Assembly: GCF_030378205.1 (NCBI RefSeq)
Contig: NZ_CP127385.1
Location: 7,480,001-7,544,000, forward strand
DNA from: Bradyrhizobium sp. NP1
GTDB lineage: Bacteria; Pseudomonadota; Alphaproteobacteria; Rhizobiales; Xanthobacteraceae
Direction of reading: 5' to 3'
DNA: 64,000 nt
Shown here in pieces: positions 48,212-57,231 of this stretch. The stretch's first letter is position 1. The number at the start of each line of letters is the position of its first letter. The notes beneath the pieces are model-generated. The model was not told the DNA's origin. It was given only the letters and a program-made list of their open reading frames with translations, and made no database searches. Position numbers and translations under genes: made by a program.

Positions 48212-49057
48212 TCAGGTGCGTTTCGTCGTCCCCTTCACCGCCGCTTCGAGGCTCGACTTCGCCGAGCCCGGCCGCAAAGGCTGCTGCTGGCTGTCATGCG
48301 GCGCCCAGCCGGAGAGCCAGACCAGATCGAAGGTGGCGCGGATGCGCCCGTCCGGGTCGGCGAAGCGCTCGCGATAGATCTCGGCCATCCGCAGCAGCGT
48401 CGCCCGCCGCGTCGGGACGCGACGGCGTTCGACGAGAATGTTGCTCGCGCCCATCGCCCTGAGATCGGCCATCAGCGCAAAGGCGCTGTCGTAGCGCACG
48501 GTGACGCGGTCGACGTCGGTGACCGGCAGCGCAAGGCCTGCGCGCTGGACCAGCGCGCCGAGGTCGCGCAGGTCGGCAAACGGCGCGACCCGCGGCGACA
48601 CCCCGCCCTCGCATTCGCTTTCAGCGGCAGCAAAGCTTTGCCGGAGCTCGATGAGGCTGTCGCCGCCGACCAGCACGGCCAAGAGCAGGCCGTCTGGCTT
48701 GAGGGCTCGGCGGATCTGCGCGAGCACGCCGGGCAGGTCATTCGCAAACTGAAACGCCAGCGCGGAGACCGCGAGATCAAGCGAGGCCGGCGCGAGCGGC
48801 AGCGCCTCGCTCGCCGATGAGGCCTCGATATGCGCAATCCCGTCGCAGCGCCGGCGCAAGCGCGTGGTGAGTGCATCGCCTGGCGTCCAGATGTCAGCGA
48901 CGTGGACAAAATTCCGGTTCACGGCGGCGAGCCGATCTTCCAGGTCCTCGACGACGCGATCGAGTAGGAAGGTGACCGCGCCGTCGCGCCGCGCGCGATC
49001 CTGGCGTTGCCTGAGCAGCGCGCGGTCGAACAGGACGGGCATCGAATTCTCGGCCAT
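48212..49057 (-). CDS. Class I SAM-dependent methyltransferase family (NDUFAF5-like)
   Basis: The 281-residue protein begins MAENSMPVLFDRALLRQRQDR. The middle shows the Rossmann pattern (LDLAVSALAFQFANDLPGVLAQIRRALKPDGLLLAVL), and the end WLSGWAPHDSQQQPLRPGSAK is typical of alphaproteobacterial homologues of NDUFAF5, a hydroxylase-like complex I assembly factor, and of BioC-like proteins. The SAM-binding motif I is degenerate: VADIWTPGDAL stands where DxGxGxG is usual. Activity as a methyltransferase is therefore uncertain. It is divergent from comF with 77 bases between. Confidence 0.83.
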   Translation of the reverse strand: MAENSMPVLFDRALLRQRQDRARRDGAVTFLLDRVVEDLEDRLAAVNRNFVHVADIWTPGDALTTRLRRRCDGIAHIEASSASEALPLAPASLDLAVSALAFQFANDLPGVLAQIRRALKPDGLLLAVLVGGDSLIELRQSFAAAESECEGGVSPRVAPFADLRDLGALVQRAGLALPVTDVDRVTVRYDSAFALMADLRAMGASNILVERRRVPTRRATLLRMAEIYRERFADPDGRIRATFDLVWLSGWAPHDSQQQPLRPGSAKSSLEAAVKGTTKRT

Positions 49058-49134
49058 GACCTGCTGGTTACGCCGATCCCGCCGCCTCTGGCAATGCGCT
49101 TGAGCACCGCGCGCCCCGGCGCTAGCCTTGGCCC

Positions 49135-49944
49135 ATGGACGCCGAGACCGCCCGTTCCCGCGACCTTGCCGGCCCGCTGCGCCGCGCGCTCACCACCTGC
49201 CGCGCGGCGTGGCGAAGCGCCGCCCGGCTCGTGCTCGACGTCGCGCTGCCGACGCTGTGCGTCGCCTGCCGCGAGCCGGTGGCAGGCGACGGCGTCTGCG
49301 CGAGCTGCTGGTCGAAGCTGTCGTTCATCGCGCCGCCCTATTGCCCGCGGCTCGGCATTCCCTTCGTCTATGATCCCGGCCCTGACATGCTGTCGATGGA
49401 GGCGATCGCCAATCCGCCGGCCTACCAGCGGGCGCGCGCCGCGGTGCGCTATGACGATGTGGCGCGCACGCTGGTGCATGCGCTGAAATACCAGGACCGC
49501 ACGGATCTGGCCCCGGCAATGGGACGCTGGATGGCGCGGGCCGGCAAGGAGCTGCTCGGCGAGGCCGACATGCTGGTTCCGGTGCCGCTGCATTGGCGGC
49601 GGGCCTGGGGACGGCGCTACAACCAGTCCGGCGCGCTGGGCCGCGCGATCGCGGACGCGAGCGGCGTCACCCTGCGCGGCGACCTGCTGCAGCGGGTGCG
49701 GGCGACCGAGCAGCAGGTCGGGCTGTCCCGGCCGCAGCGGGCGAGCAATGTGCAGGGCGCATTCAAGGTATCTCCGGACCGCCAGTCCGAGGTGCAGGGC
49801 CGGCGGATCATCCTGGTCGACGACGTCCTGACCTCGGGCGCCACGGTGGACGCCTGCGCGCGGGTGCTGCTGCGCGCCAGGGCGGCGCAAGTCGACGTGC
49901 TGGTGTTTGCCCGGGTTGTGGATACCCACCGCCGTCCCATATAA
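49135..49944 (+). CDS. ComF family phosphoribosyltransferase-like protein
   Basis: The 269-residue protein has an N-terminal four-Cys segment (CVACREPVAGDGVCASCW) that probably binds zinc. The C-terminal half is a PRTase fold with the PRPP-binding loop IILVDDVLTSGATVDAC and VPVPLHWRRAWGRRYNQSG. ComF proteins take part in DNA uptake in competent bacteria; in this group the role is unproven. The start is at 49135, and the glutaredoxin gene follows after 29 bases. Confidence 0.9.
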   Translation: MDAETARSRDLAGPLRRALTTCRAAWRSAARLVLDVALPTLCVACREPVAGDGVCASCWSKLSFIAPPYCPRLGIPFVYDPGPDMLSMEAIANPPAYQRARAAVRYDDVARTLVHALKYQDRTDLAPAMGRWMARAGKELLGEADMLVPVPLHWRRAWGRRYNQSGALGRAIADASGVTLRGDLLQRVRATEQQVGLSRPQRASNVQGAFKVSPDRQSEVQGRRIILVDDVLTSGATVDACARVLLRARAAQVDVLVFARVVDTHRRPI

Positions 49945-49973
49945 TCCGGGCATAAGCCCCCACTGAGCGCGCC

Positions 49974-50243
49974 ATGACCGCCATCGAAATCTACACCCGC
50001 CCGGGATGCGGCTATTGCAGCGCCGCGAAATCGCTGCTGAGCCGCAAGAAGGCGACGTTCACCGAGTTCGACATCGCGAAAAACCCGACTTGGCGGCAGG
50101 AGATGTATGACCGCGCCGGCGCCGGCTCGACCTTTCCGCAGATCTTCATCGGCACCACCCATGTCGGCGGCTGCGACGAGCTTTACGCGCTCGACCGCGA
50201 GGGCAAGTTGGACGTCATGCTGAATGGCCAAAAGGCTTCCTGA
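49974..50243 (+). CDS. grxC: Glutaredoxin (GrxC type) with CGYC active site
   Basis: The 89-residue glutaredoxin reduces disulfides using glutathione. The active site is CGYC at residues 12-15 (from TRPGCGYCSAAK), not the usual CPYC. The glutathione-binding TFPQIFIGTTHVGGCDEL is intact. Its stop overlaps the nitrilase start by one base (TGATG arrangement), so it leads the grx-nitrilase-DUF1178 operon. Confidence 0.94.
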   Translation: MTAIEIYTRPGCGYCSAAKSLLSRKKATFTEFDIAKNPTWRQEMYDRAGAGSTFPQIFIGTTHVGGCDELYALDREGKLDVMLNGQKAS

Positions 50244-51121
50244 TGAGCGCTGACAAGACCTTCACCGCGGCGATGGTGCAGATGCGCACCGGCCTTCTGC
50301 CCGAGGCGAGCCTCGAGCAGGGCGTCGCGCTGATCCGCGAGGCGGCGGCCCAGGGTGCCGATTATGTGCAGACGCCCGAAGTCAGCAACATGATGCAGGT
50401 GAACCGCAAGGCGCTGTTCGAGCATCTTGCGGCCGAGGACGACGACAAGTCGCTGAAGGCCTACCGCGGGCTGGCGCAGGAACTCAAGATCCACCTGCAT
50501 ATCGGCTCGCTGGCGCTGCGCTTCTCGCCCGAGAAGGCGGTCAACCGCTCGTTCCTGATCGCACCTGATGGCCAGGTGCTCGCGTGCTACGACAAGATCC
50601 ACATGTTCGACATCGATCTTGGCGGCGGCGAGAGCTACCGCGAATCCGCGAACTACCAGCCGGGCGAGACCGCCGTGATCTCCGACCTGCCCTGGGGCCG
50701 GATCGGGCTGACCATCTGCTATGACGTGCGCTTTCCCGCGCTGTACCGCGCGCTCGCCGAAAGCGGCGCATGGTTCCTCACGGTGCCTTCCGCTTTCACC
50801 AAAAAGACCGGCGAGGCGCACTGGCACACGCTGCTGCGCGCACGCGCGATCGAGACCGGCTGCTTCGTGTTCGCCGCGGCGCAGGCCGGACTGCACGAGA
50901 ACAAGCGCGAGACCTTTGGCCATTCGCTGATCGTCGATCCCTGGGGCGTGGTGCTGGCCGAAGGCGGCGTCGAGCCCGGCGTGTTCCTCGCAACGATCGA
51001 TCCCGCCAAGGTCGAGACCGCGCGCAAGGCGATCCCCTCGCTGCAGCATGGCCGGCGCTTTGGCATCGCCGATCCCAAGGCTGGTCCGGAGCATCTGCAC
51101 CTCGTAAGGGGATCGGCATGA
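50243..51121 (+). CDS. Carbon-nitrogen hydrolase, nitrilase superfamily (Nit1/omega-amidase type)
   Basis: The 292-residue amidase has the Glu-Lys-Cys triad visible: QTPEVSN (Glu), CYDKIHMFD (Lys) and TICYDVRFP (Cys). The nearest named families are Nit1 (deaminated glutathione amidase) and omega-amidase. Being translationally coupled to a glutaredoxin favours the deaminated-glutathione role, which is inference. The stop overlaps the DUF1178 start by four bases. Confidence 0.93.
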   Translation: MSADKTFTAAMVQMRTGLLPEASLEQGVALIREAAAQGADYVQTPEVSNMMQVNRKALFEHLAAEDDDKSLKAYRGLAQELKIHLHIGSLALRFSPEKAVNRSFLIAPDGQVLACYDKIHMFDIDLGGGESYRESANYQPGETAVISDLPWGRIGLTICYDVRFPALYRALAESGAWFLTVPSAFTKKTGEAHWHTLLRARAIETGCFVFAAAQAGLHENKRETFGHSLIVDPWGVVLAEGGVEPGVFLATIDPAKVETARKAIPSLQHGRRFGIADPKAGPEHLHLVRGSA

Positions 51122-51597
51122 TCCGCTATACCCTGCGTTGCGAGCGGGACCACGCCTTCGAGAGCTGGTTCCAGAGCTCGGCCGCCTACGATTCGCAGGT
51201 CAGGCGCAAGCTCGTCACCTGCCCGGTGTGCGGCTCGGCCAAGGTCGAAAAGGCCATCATGGCCCCGCAGATCGTGAGCAAGAAGGGCCGCCGGCAGGAA
51301 GACGCGCCGACGCCGCGTCCAGCCGCGGGGGCCGAGGCGCCCGCGCCGGATTCGACGCCGCTGCTGATGACGCAGGAGCGCGAGCTGCGCGCCAAGCTGA
51401 AGGAACTGCGCGACCACATCGTCAAGAACGCCGACAATGTCGGCGAGCGCTTCCCCAACGAGGCGCGCGCGATGCATTACGGCGACAAGGAACACCGTCC
51501 GATCTATGGCGAGGCTTCGCCGGAAGAGGCGAAGTCGCTGATCGATGAAGGCATCGAGGTCTCCCCGCTGCCGACCCTGCCGGACGATCGCAACTGA
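51118..51597 (+). CDS. DUF1178 family protein
   Basis: The 159-residue protein begins MIRYTLRCERDHAFESWFQSSAAYDSQ. Two Cys pairs are visible in the first half (LRCERDHAF and LVTCPVCGSAKVEKA), a zinc-ribbon look, then a disordered Pro/Ala linker (residues 57-80). A conserved C-terminal helix-and-loop follows (VGERFPNEARAMHYGDKEHRPIYGEA). DUF1178 members are unknown in function. The start overlaps the nitrilase stop (ATGA). Confidence 0.92.
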   Translation: MIRYTLRCERDHAFESWFQSSAAYDSQVRRKLVTCPVCGSAKVEKAIMAPQIVSKKGRRQEDAPTPRPAAGAEAPAPDSTPLLMTQERELRAKLKELRDHIVKNADNVGERFPNEARAMHYGDKEHRPIYGEASPEEAKSLIDEGIEVSPLPTLPDDRN

Positions 51598-51704
51598 CGC
51601 GCGGCGTCATTCCCGCCTTGCCGATTTCTCAGGGACGAAACCGGGGACGACGGTCGTCAATCCACCCGCCAATCGCGTAACGGCCCGCCAAGCACCGGCG
51701 CAGA

Positions 51705-52907
51705 TCATTGCTGCTTTACGAGCGGACAAGAGCTTTCGGAAAGCGGACGAAAGGCCTCTTCAGCGGGGATCGTTGCCAATAGCCGATAGTAATCCCATGC
51801 GGCCGTCGACTCCTCAGGTCGCTTCACTTCGAACAGATACATGTCGTGAAGTTGCCGGCCGTCTTCGCGAACACTGCCCTGCCCGAAAACAGAATCGACG
51901 GTAGGCTTTCGTTTCATGTCCGCGACGGTCGCAGCTCCCGACTTGGTGCCCGCGACGGCAACCGACTTCAGATAATGCAACGTGGCCGAGTAGGCACCGG
52001 CGTGAACCTGGGTAGGAACACGTCCGGGCATTTTCTCGGCGAAACGCTTTGCAAAGGACCGCGTTTCATCATTCAAGTTCCAATAATAGGCCTCCGTTAG
52101 AACGAGCCCTCGTGCGGCTTTCAGCCCGAGGCTATGAACGTCGGTGATGAAAAACAACAGGGCCGCGAGTTTCGTACCACCATCGGCAATACCGAATTCA
52201 TTGGCCTGCTTGATCGCGTTGACGGTGTCGGTGCCCGCGTTTGCAAGGCCAATCACTTTCGGCTTGGCGGCCTGCGCCTGCAACAGGAAGGACGAGAAAT
52301 CGCTGGTATTCAGCGGATGCTTGACGCTCCCCACGACCTTTCCACCCTTCGCCGTGACGACCGCGCCTGTGTCCCGCTCCAACGCGCGACCGAACGCGTA
52401 GTCTGCTGTGAGGAAAAACCAGGTATCGCCGCCGGAACTTGCCAGCGCGCCTCCTGTCCCGTGACTAAGCGCATATGTATCGTAGGTCCAATGCACGGTG
52501 TTTGGCGAGCAGGCCTTTCCCGTGAGGTCGGGAGTTGCCGGACCGCTCGCAAGAAACACCTTGTCCTTGTCCTTCGCGATCTCACTTACCGCGAGTGCGA
52601 CGCCCGAGTTTGCGGCATCGACGATCGCATCAACGCCCTCCAGGTCAAACCACCTTCGGGCAATCGCGCTGCCGATATCGGCCTTGTTTTGGTGATCAGC
52701 GGATATGATTTCGACAGAGATATCGCTGTTCTGCCTCCTGAACTCTTCGACGGCCAGACGCGTCCCGACGACCGAGCCTTCACCGGCAAAGTCCGCGTAA
52801 GGGCCGCTCAAATCCGTCAGCACACCGATCTTCACTGACGTTTGCGAATGAGCGTCAACAGTCGAAAGAAGAAGGGTGCAGAAGGCGACGACACCGATTG
52901 CTCTCAT
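51705..52907 (-). CDS. ABC transporter substrate-binding protein, second paralogue
   Basis: The 400-residue LivJ-type receptor begins MRAIGVVAFCTLLLSTVDAHSQ with a signal peptide. The first lobe has KIGVLTDLSGPYADFAGEGS, and the hinge and second lobe share GLANAGTDTVNAIKQANEFG and HDMYLFEVKRPEES with the protein at 3390-4595. It ends ESSCPLVKQQ. The gene is lower in GC than its neighbours. I used the ATG at 52907 (GAGG five bases upstream); ATG at 52931 overlaps the ligase stop codon (ATGA) and is also possible. No permease or ATPase is encoded nearby. Next to a CoA ligase, its ligand is likely the acid that the locus degrades. Confidence 0.92.
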   Translation of the reverse strand: MRAIGVVAFCTLLLSTVDAHSQTSVKIGVLTDLSGPYADFAGEGSVVGTRLAVEEFRRQNSDISVEIISADHQNKADIGSAIARRWFDLEGVDAIVDAANSGVALAVSEIAKDKDKVFLASGPATPDLTGKACSPNTVHWTYDTYALSHGTGGALASSGGDTWFFLTADYAFGRALERDTGAVVTAKGGKVVGSVKHPLNTSDFSSFLLQAQAAKPKVIGLANAGTDTVNAIKQANEFGIADGGTKLAALLFFITDVHSLGLKAARGLVLTEAYYWNLNDETRSFAKRFAEKMPGRVPTQVHAGAYSATLHYLKSVAVAGTKSGAATVADMKRKPTVDSVFGQGSVREDGRQLHDMYLFEVKRPEESTAAWDYYRLLATIPAEEAFRPLSESSCPLVKQQ

Positions 52908-52927
52908 TGTTTCCTCTGTTCCGATTT

Positions 52928-54298
52928 TCATCGGACATCCTGTCCGGGCCTGAACCGGGGGCGCCTGTCATCTACTCTGTTGGCTTTCGAAATCGCCCGC
53001 TCCAGCGTATTCGGGGCCAGCACCTCGACCTCGAAATTGATGTTGGTGTCGTTCTTCAGCCGGCGCTTGACCTGCTTGGCCAGTTCGCTGTCGAATTCCG
53101 CCAGATTGTCGGTGCTGGCCGCCGGATCGCGCTCGACCCGCACCGTCGCCGTATCCAGCGCGCCACTGCGTTCGAGCAGGATCTTGAACTCGATCCCGGT
53201 TCCCGGCACCGACAGCAGGGAACGCTGGACCTGGCTCGGATAAACATTGGCGCCGCGGATCAGCAGCATGTCGTCCAGGCGGCCGTAGACGCCCATCGGA
53301 AGGCGCGGATAGGTGCGACCGCAGCCGCAGGGCTCGTGGGTCATGTGCGACTCATCGCCCGAATAGAAGCGGATCATCGGCTGCGACTGCCGCCGCAGAT
53401 GGGTGTAGACGACCGCCCCGCTCTCTCCGTCGGGAAGCGCGCGGTTCGGATTGTCCTTGGCGACGATCTCGGTCCAGACCTCGTCCTGCATCACGTGCAC
53501 GCCATGGCCCCGCTCGCATTCCGCGTTGGTGCCCCACGGCGTCATCTCTGATGTCGTCGCCATGTCGCGCACGACGATGCCCCAGCCGCTCTCCAGGGCC
53601 TGGCGCGTTCCGGGGATCGACGAGCCCGGCTCGCCGATGAAGATTCCCAGACGCAGCGGCGAGGTCGATGGATCGAGCCCCATCGATCTTGCCACCTCCA
53701 GCATGTGCAGGGCGTAGCTCGGCGTCGTGATCAGCACGGTCGACTTGACCCGCCACATCAGCTCGATCTGCCGCTCGGTTTCGCCCGCGCCGATCGGGAA
53801 GGCCGTCGCCCCGAGCCGCTCGATGCCGAGCAGCGAGCCCCAGCCTCCCATGAACAGGCTGAACACCGTCGCAAGCTGCACGACATCGCCCGGCCGCACG
53901 CCGCAGGTGAAGAAGGCCTGCGCCATCACATCGGCGATGTAGTCCCAGTCGCCACGCGAGATCGCGTAGAGCGTCGGCTTTCCGCTGGTGCCGGAAGACC
54001 CATGCACGCGGCAGATACCGACCGGGCCGGCGCCGACATAGCTGCCGAACGGGGGATGCTCGGCCTGGTCGTCGCGCAGCATCTGCTTGGTGATGACAGG
54101 CACGCGCTCGGTGAAGGCGGCGATCGAGTTCACCTGGTCGGGGTGAAAACCGGCGCGATCGTAGTGTCGCCGGTAGAACGGCAGATGCTCATAGGCATAG
54201 CGCAACTGCTGCCGCATCAAGCCGAGTATCTCCGCCTCGCGCACCTCGCGCGGCCGGGTCTCCTTGTCGGAATTCCAATAGGCCCGCTGTTCTGCCAT
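52928..54298 (-). CDS. Phenylacetate-CoA ligase (PaaK)-like acid-CoA ligase
   Basis: The 456-residue ANL enzyme begins MAEQRAYWNSDKETRPREV. It carries the AMP-binding loop VHGSSGTSGKPT, the central ATTSEMTPWG and GESGAVVYTHL, the hinge YGRLDDMLLIRG, and the short PaaK-type C-terminal domain. It forms an acyl-CoA from a carboxylic acid, CoA and ATP. By position it should activate the substrate of the B12 mutase encoded divergently. A predicted operator overlaps its promoter's -10 box (54326-54341). Confidence 0.92.
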   Translation of the reverse strand: MAEQRAYWNSDKETRPREVREAEILGLMRQQLRYAYEHLPFYRRHYDRAGFHPDQVNSIAAFTERVPVITKQMLRDDQAEHPPFGSYVGAGPVGICRVHGSSGTSGKPTLYAISRGDWDYIADVMAQAFFTCGVRPGDVVQLATVFSLFMGGWGSLLGIERLGATAFPIGAGETERQIELMWRVKSTVLITTPSYALHMLEVARSMGLDPSTSPLRLGIFIGEPGSSIPGTRQALESGWGIVVRDMATTSEMTPWGTNAECERGHGVHVMQDEVWTEIVAKDNPNRALPDGESGAVVYTHLRRQSQPMIRFYSGDESHMTHEPCGCGRTYPRLPMGVYGRLDDMLLIRGANVYPSQVQRSLLSVPGTGIEFKILLERSGALDTATVRVERDPAASTDNLAEFDSELAKQVKRRLKNDTNINFEVEVLAPNTLERAISKANRVDDRRPRFRPGQDVR

Positions 54299-54325
54299 GC
54301 GTCGGCCTCCCCTCGCTTTTATTAA

Positions 54326-54363
54326 CTAAACGATTGTTTAGCTAAACTCAGATCGGGCGTCAA
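54326..54363 (-). promoter_or_regulatory. Promoter of the ligase-receptor unit with a TetR-type operator
   Basis: On the minus strand TTGACG (54358-54363), 17 bases, and TAAACA (54335-54340). The 16-bp imperfect palindrome CTAAACGATTGTTTAG (54326-54341) covers the -10. It matches the perfect palindrome at 54463-54478 in 15 of 16 bases. A repressor bound here would block RNA polymerase. Confidence 0.75.
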
Positions 54364-54440
54364 GATGTCTGCCAGAACCGCACTAAATGATCGCAAATTC
54401 GCTGACTATCGATTAGATTTGGATTTGACGGCAGGCGACC

Positions 54441-54478
54441 TTGTCTAGGAGCGTGTCCAGTGCTAAACGATCGTTTAG
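54441..54478 (+). promoter_or_regulatory. Promoter of the tetR-mutase operon with a TetR-type operator
   Basis: TTGTCT (54441-54446), 17 bases, and TAAACG (54464-54469). The perfect 16-bp palindrome CTAAACGATCGTTTAG (54463-54478) covers the -10 and ends 18 bases before the tetR start. The same palindrome type lies in the divergent promoter, so one regulator should control both. Confidence 0.75.
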
Positions 54479-54496
54479 TTATCTAGGAGACGTGAT

Positions 54497-55105
54497 TTGG
54501 CTGCCACCCTTGCAAAGCAACAGGCGAACCGCTGGCCGGCGCTGCTGGAAGCCGCCGCAGCGCTTTTCGCCGAGCGCGGCTATCACGCAACGACCATTCG
54601 CGACGTGGCCGAGGCCGCCGGCGTGACGCCGGGCGCGCTCTATTTCCACGTCCCGACCAAGCAGGCCCTGCTTGTCGCGGTCTATGCCGAAGGCGTCGAC
54701 CGCATCGTCCGCCACGTCGACGCCTTGGTCGATCAGGAAACCGAGCCGGCGCTGCGGTTCCGGCGCGCGATCGAGGCGCATCTCGAATCCATCCTTGATG
54801 CCAGCGCGTTCGCCCGCGTCATCGTCCGGGTGCTTCCGGACGACGTGCCGGAAGCCGCGGCCGAGCTGCGCGCCCAGCGCGACCGCTACGAAACGCGATT
54901 CCGCGCCCTGATCGCCGCGCTCGACCTGCCCGCTGGCCGCTCGCCGACCCTGCTCAGGATGCTGCTGCTGGGCGCCCTGAACGCGACGCCGATCTGGTAT
55001 CGGCGAGCGCATGGCGGCCTGGACGCCATCGTTGATGAGTTCGTCGCCGTGTTCGGCATCGGTCCGTCCGGCGCCGAAGCCAAACCCCGACGCAGGTCAA
55101 GATGA
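54497..55105 (+). CDS. TetR/AcrR family transcriptional regulator
   Basis: The 202-residue protein starts with TTG at 54497 (AGGAG seven bases upstream): MAATLAKQQANRWPAL. The helix-turn-helix is clear: AAALFAERGYHATTIRDVAEAAGVTPGALYFHVPTKQALL (about residues 17-56). The ligand domain is variable and ends in a basic tail, PRRRSR. It is first in the mutase operon and overlaps the B12-binding subunit gene by four bases. It presumably represses both divergent units until the acid or its CoA ester binds. Confidence 0.93.
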   Translation: MAATLAKQQANRWPALLEAAAALFAERGYHATTIRDVAEAAGVTPGALYFHVPTKQALLVAVYAEGVDRIVRHVDALVDQETEPALRFRRAIEAHLESILDASAFARVIVRVLPDDVPEAAAELRAQRDRYETRFRALIAALDLPAGRSPTLLRMLLLGALNATPIWYRRAHGGLDAIVDEFVAVFGIGPSGAEAKPRRRSR

Positions 55106-55551
55106 TGATGAAAGTCGACGCGCTGCCGATCCGCGTTCTCGTGACGAAAATCGGCCTCGACGGGCACGACCGCGGCAGCCGAATCGTCGCCGCCTATCTG
55201 CGCGATGCCGGCATGGAGGTGATCTACACCCCGCCGTGGCAGACCATTCCGGGCGTGGTGAAGCTCGCCACCGAGGAGGATGTCGACGTCATCGGCATCA
55301 GTTCGCTCGCGACCGATCACCTGATCGTGCCGAAAATGATGGACGCGCTGCGGACGACGGGGCTCGGCCATGTCCGCGTCATCGTCGGCGGCATCGTGCC
55401 TGACGAGGAAAAAGCCGCACTGCTTGCCGCCGGCGTCAGCCGGATTTTCGGGCCCGGCGCGGGGCGCGAGGAGATTGTTGATTGCGTTGCCGCGCTCGGC
55501 CAGCAATCGCGGGCGGCGCGCAGCGACGAATTTTCGGAGGCAACCCCATGA
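55102..55551 (+). CDS. B12-binding small subunit of an acyl-CoA mutase
   Basis: The 149-residue protein begins [25 protein letters not shown]. The lower-axial-ligand motif DGHDRG, with His, is intact, and [15 protein letters not shown] and [11 protein letters not shown] (the GG loop) follow as in the C-terminal domains of methylmalonyl- and isobutyryl-CoA mutases. It carries the cobalamin for the large subunit encoded next. Overlaps of four bases at both ends show tight translation coupling. Confidence 0.94.
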   Translation: MMMKVDALPIRVLVTKIGLDGHDRGSRIVAAYLRDAGMEVIYTPPWQTIPGVVKLATEEDVDVIGISSLATDHLIVPKMMDALRTTGLGHVRVIVGGIVPDEEKAALLAAGVSRIFGPGAGREEIVDCVAALGQQSRAARSDEFSEATP

Positions 55552-57227
55552 CCCGGACGGCGATCCAGCTTCCGCTCCCCGGCTTCGAACAGGCGCAGGG
55601 CGAGTGGCGTGCGCAATATGCCCGCCAGATCGGCGACGAGAAAGCGACCCGCAACCGGTCCGGAATAGAGATCCAGCCGCTCTATTCGCCGCGCGACTGG
55701 AACGGCGAGCGGTATCTCGAGGACCTCGGCTTTCCCGGCCAGTTTCCGTTCACGCGCGGCATTTACCCGACCATGCATCGCGGGCGCACCTGGACGCAGC
55801 GCCAGCTGATCGGCCTCGGCACGCCCGAGGACTACAACAGGCGGGTGCGACGCATCATCGACGCAGGCGCCACCGCAATCAGCCTGTTGCCGTGCTGCTC
55901 GGGATTTCGCGGCATCGACTGCGACGAGGTCGATCCGGTGCTGCTCGGCACCTGCGGCACCGTGATCAACACCACCGACCACATGGACAGCGCGCTCGAC
56001 GGCGTTCCGATCGGCGAAATCTCGACCGCGATGAACGACCCGTCGCCCTTCACGCTGCTCGCCTTCACCCTCGGCGTGGCGCGGCGGCGCGGCATCGACT
56101 GGCGCTCGGTGACGGGCACGTCCAACCAGAGCGACTACATTTCGCATTTCATCGCCAATCATCAGTTCTACCGCCTGTCGCTGCCGGGCTCGCGGCGGGT
56201 GCTGCTCGACCATATCGAATTTTGCCGGCGTCACGTCCCGAACTGGAATCCGGTCTCCGTGGTCGGCCAGCACATGCAGCAGGCGGGCGCGACCCCGGCC
56301 GAAACCATGGGCTTCACGCTGTCGACCGCGATCCAGTACGCCGAGGACTGCATCGCGCGCGGCATGGACATTGACGACGTGTTGCGCCGTTTCACCTTCT
56401 TCTTCGACATCTCGATCTCGCTGTTCGAGGAGGTGGCGAAATTCCGCGCCGGCCGCCGCATCTGGGCCAGGATCGCGCGGGACCGGCTGGGCGCGAAGGA
56501 TCCCGCGTGCTGGAGATTCAAATTCCACGGCCAGACCTCCGGCGTCGACCTGACCCAGCAGCAGCCGCTCAACAACATCGCGCGCGTCTCGATCCAGGCC
56601 ATCGCCGGGATCCTGAGCGGGCTGCAATCGCTACATACGGATGCCTATGACGAGGCGATCGCCTGCCCGAGCGAGGAAACCGCGCGCGTTGCGGTAGCGA
56701 CGCAGAACATCCTGCGCGACGAGGCCAGGCTCTGCGACGTGATCGATCCCTTGGGCGGCTCGTATTATGTCGAGCGCCTGACCGACCAGATGGAGGCGGA
56801 GATCGAAGGCGTGATTGCGAAGATCGACGCCGCCGGCGGCATGTACAAGGCCGCGGAAGCCGGCCTGGTCCAGACCATGATCGGCGAATCGGCGCTCGCC
56901 TTCCAGGAGCAGGTCGATACCGGCGCCCGCAAGATCGTCGGGGTCAATTGCTATCAGATCGAGGAAGATCCGACGGTCCCGCCGGCCGAGCGGCCCGATG
57001 CCGAGGCGATGCTCCGGCATGTCGAACGTTTCAAGGCGTTCAAGGGCGAGCGCAGCCAGCGCGAGGTCGCCCGCGCGCTCGACGCATTGGCGCGCGCCGC
57101 CAACAGCACAGATGAGAATGTCTTCGAAAAAGTGGTGGAGGCGACCGAAGCGGGCGTGACGCATGGCGAAGTGGTGAGCTGCCTGCGTCGCGAGCTCGGC
57201 TTCGGGCATCCGCTGATCGTTGCCTGA
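55548..57227 (+). CDS. Acyl-CoA mutase large subunit (methylmalonyl-CoA mutase family)
   Basis: The 559-residue TIM-barrel subunit begins [17 protein letters not shown]. Family motifs: [38 protein letters not shown] (catalytic His242), [18 protein letters not shown] and [15 protein letters not shown]. At the substrate-selecting position after PTM, where methylmalonyl-CoA mutase has Tyr89 and relatives Phe or Ile, it has His77. At the Arg207 equivalent an Asn (about 204) appears. The usual VAFDLPTHRGYDSD is [14 protein letters not shown]. The likely substrate is therefore not methylmalonyl-CoA. GGAGG precedes the start, which overlaps the small-subunit stop. Confidence 0.93.
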   Translation: MTRTAIQLPLPGFEQAQGEWRAQYARQIGDEKATRNRSGIEIQPLYSPRDWNGERYLEDLGFPGQFPFTRGIYPTMHRGRTWTQRQLIGLGTPEDYNRRVRRIIDAGATAISLLPCCSGFRGIDCDEVDPVLLGTCGTVINTTDHMDSALDGVPIGEISTAMNDPSPFTLLAFTLGVARRRGIDWRSVTGTSNQSDYISHFIANHQFYRLSLPGSRRVLLDHIEFCRRHVPNWNPVSVVGQHMQQAGATPAETMGFTLSTAIQYAEDCIARGMDIDDVLRRFTFFFDISISLFEEVAKFRAGRRIWARIARDRLGAKDPACWRFKFHGQTSGVDLTQQQPLNNIARVSIQAIAGILSGLQSLHTDAYDEAIACPSEETARVAVATQNILRDEARLCDVIDPLGGSYYVERLTDQMEAEIEGVIAKIDAAGGMYKAAEAGLVQTMIGESALAFQEQVDTGARKIVGVNCYQIEEDPTVPPAERPDAEAMLRHVERFKAFKGERSQREVARALDALARAANSTDENVFEKVVEATEAGVTHGEVVSCLRRELGFGHPLIVA

Positions 57228-57231
57228 GCCG

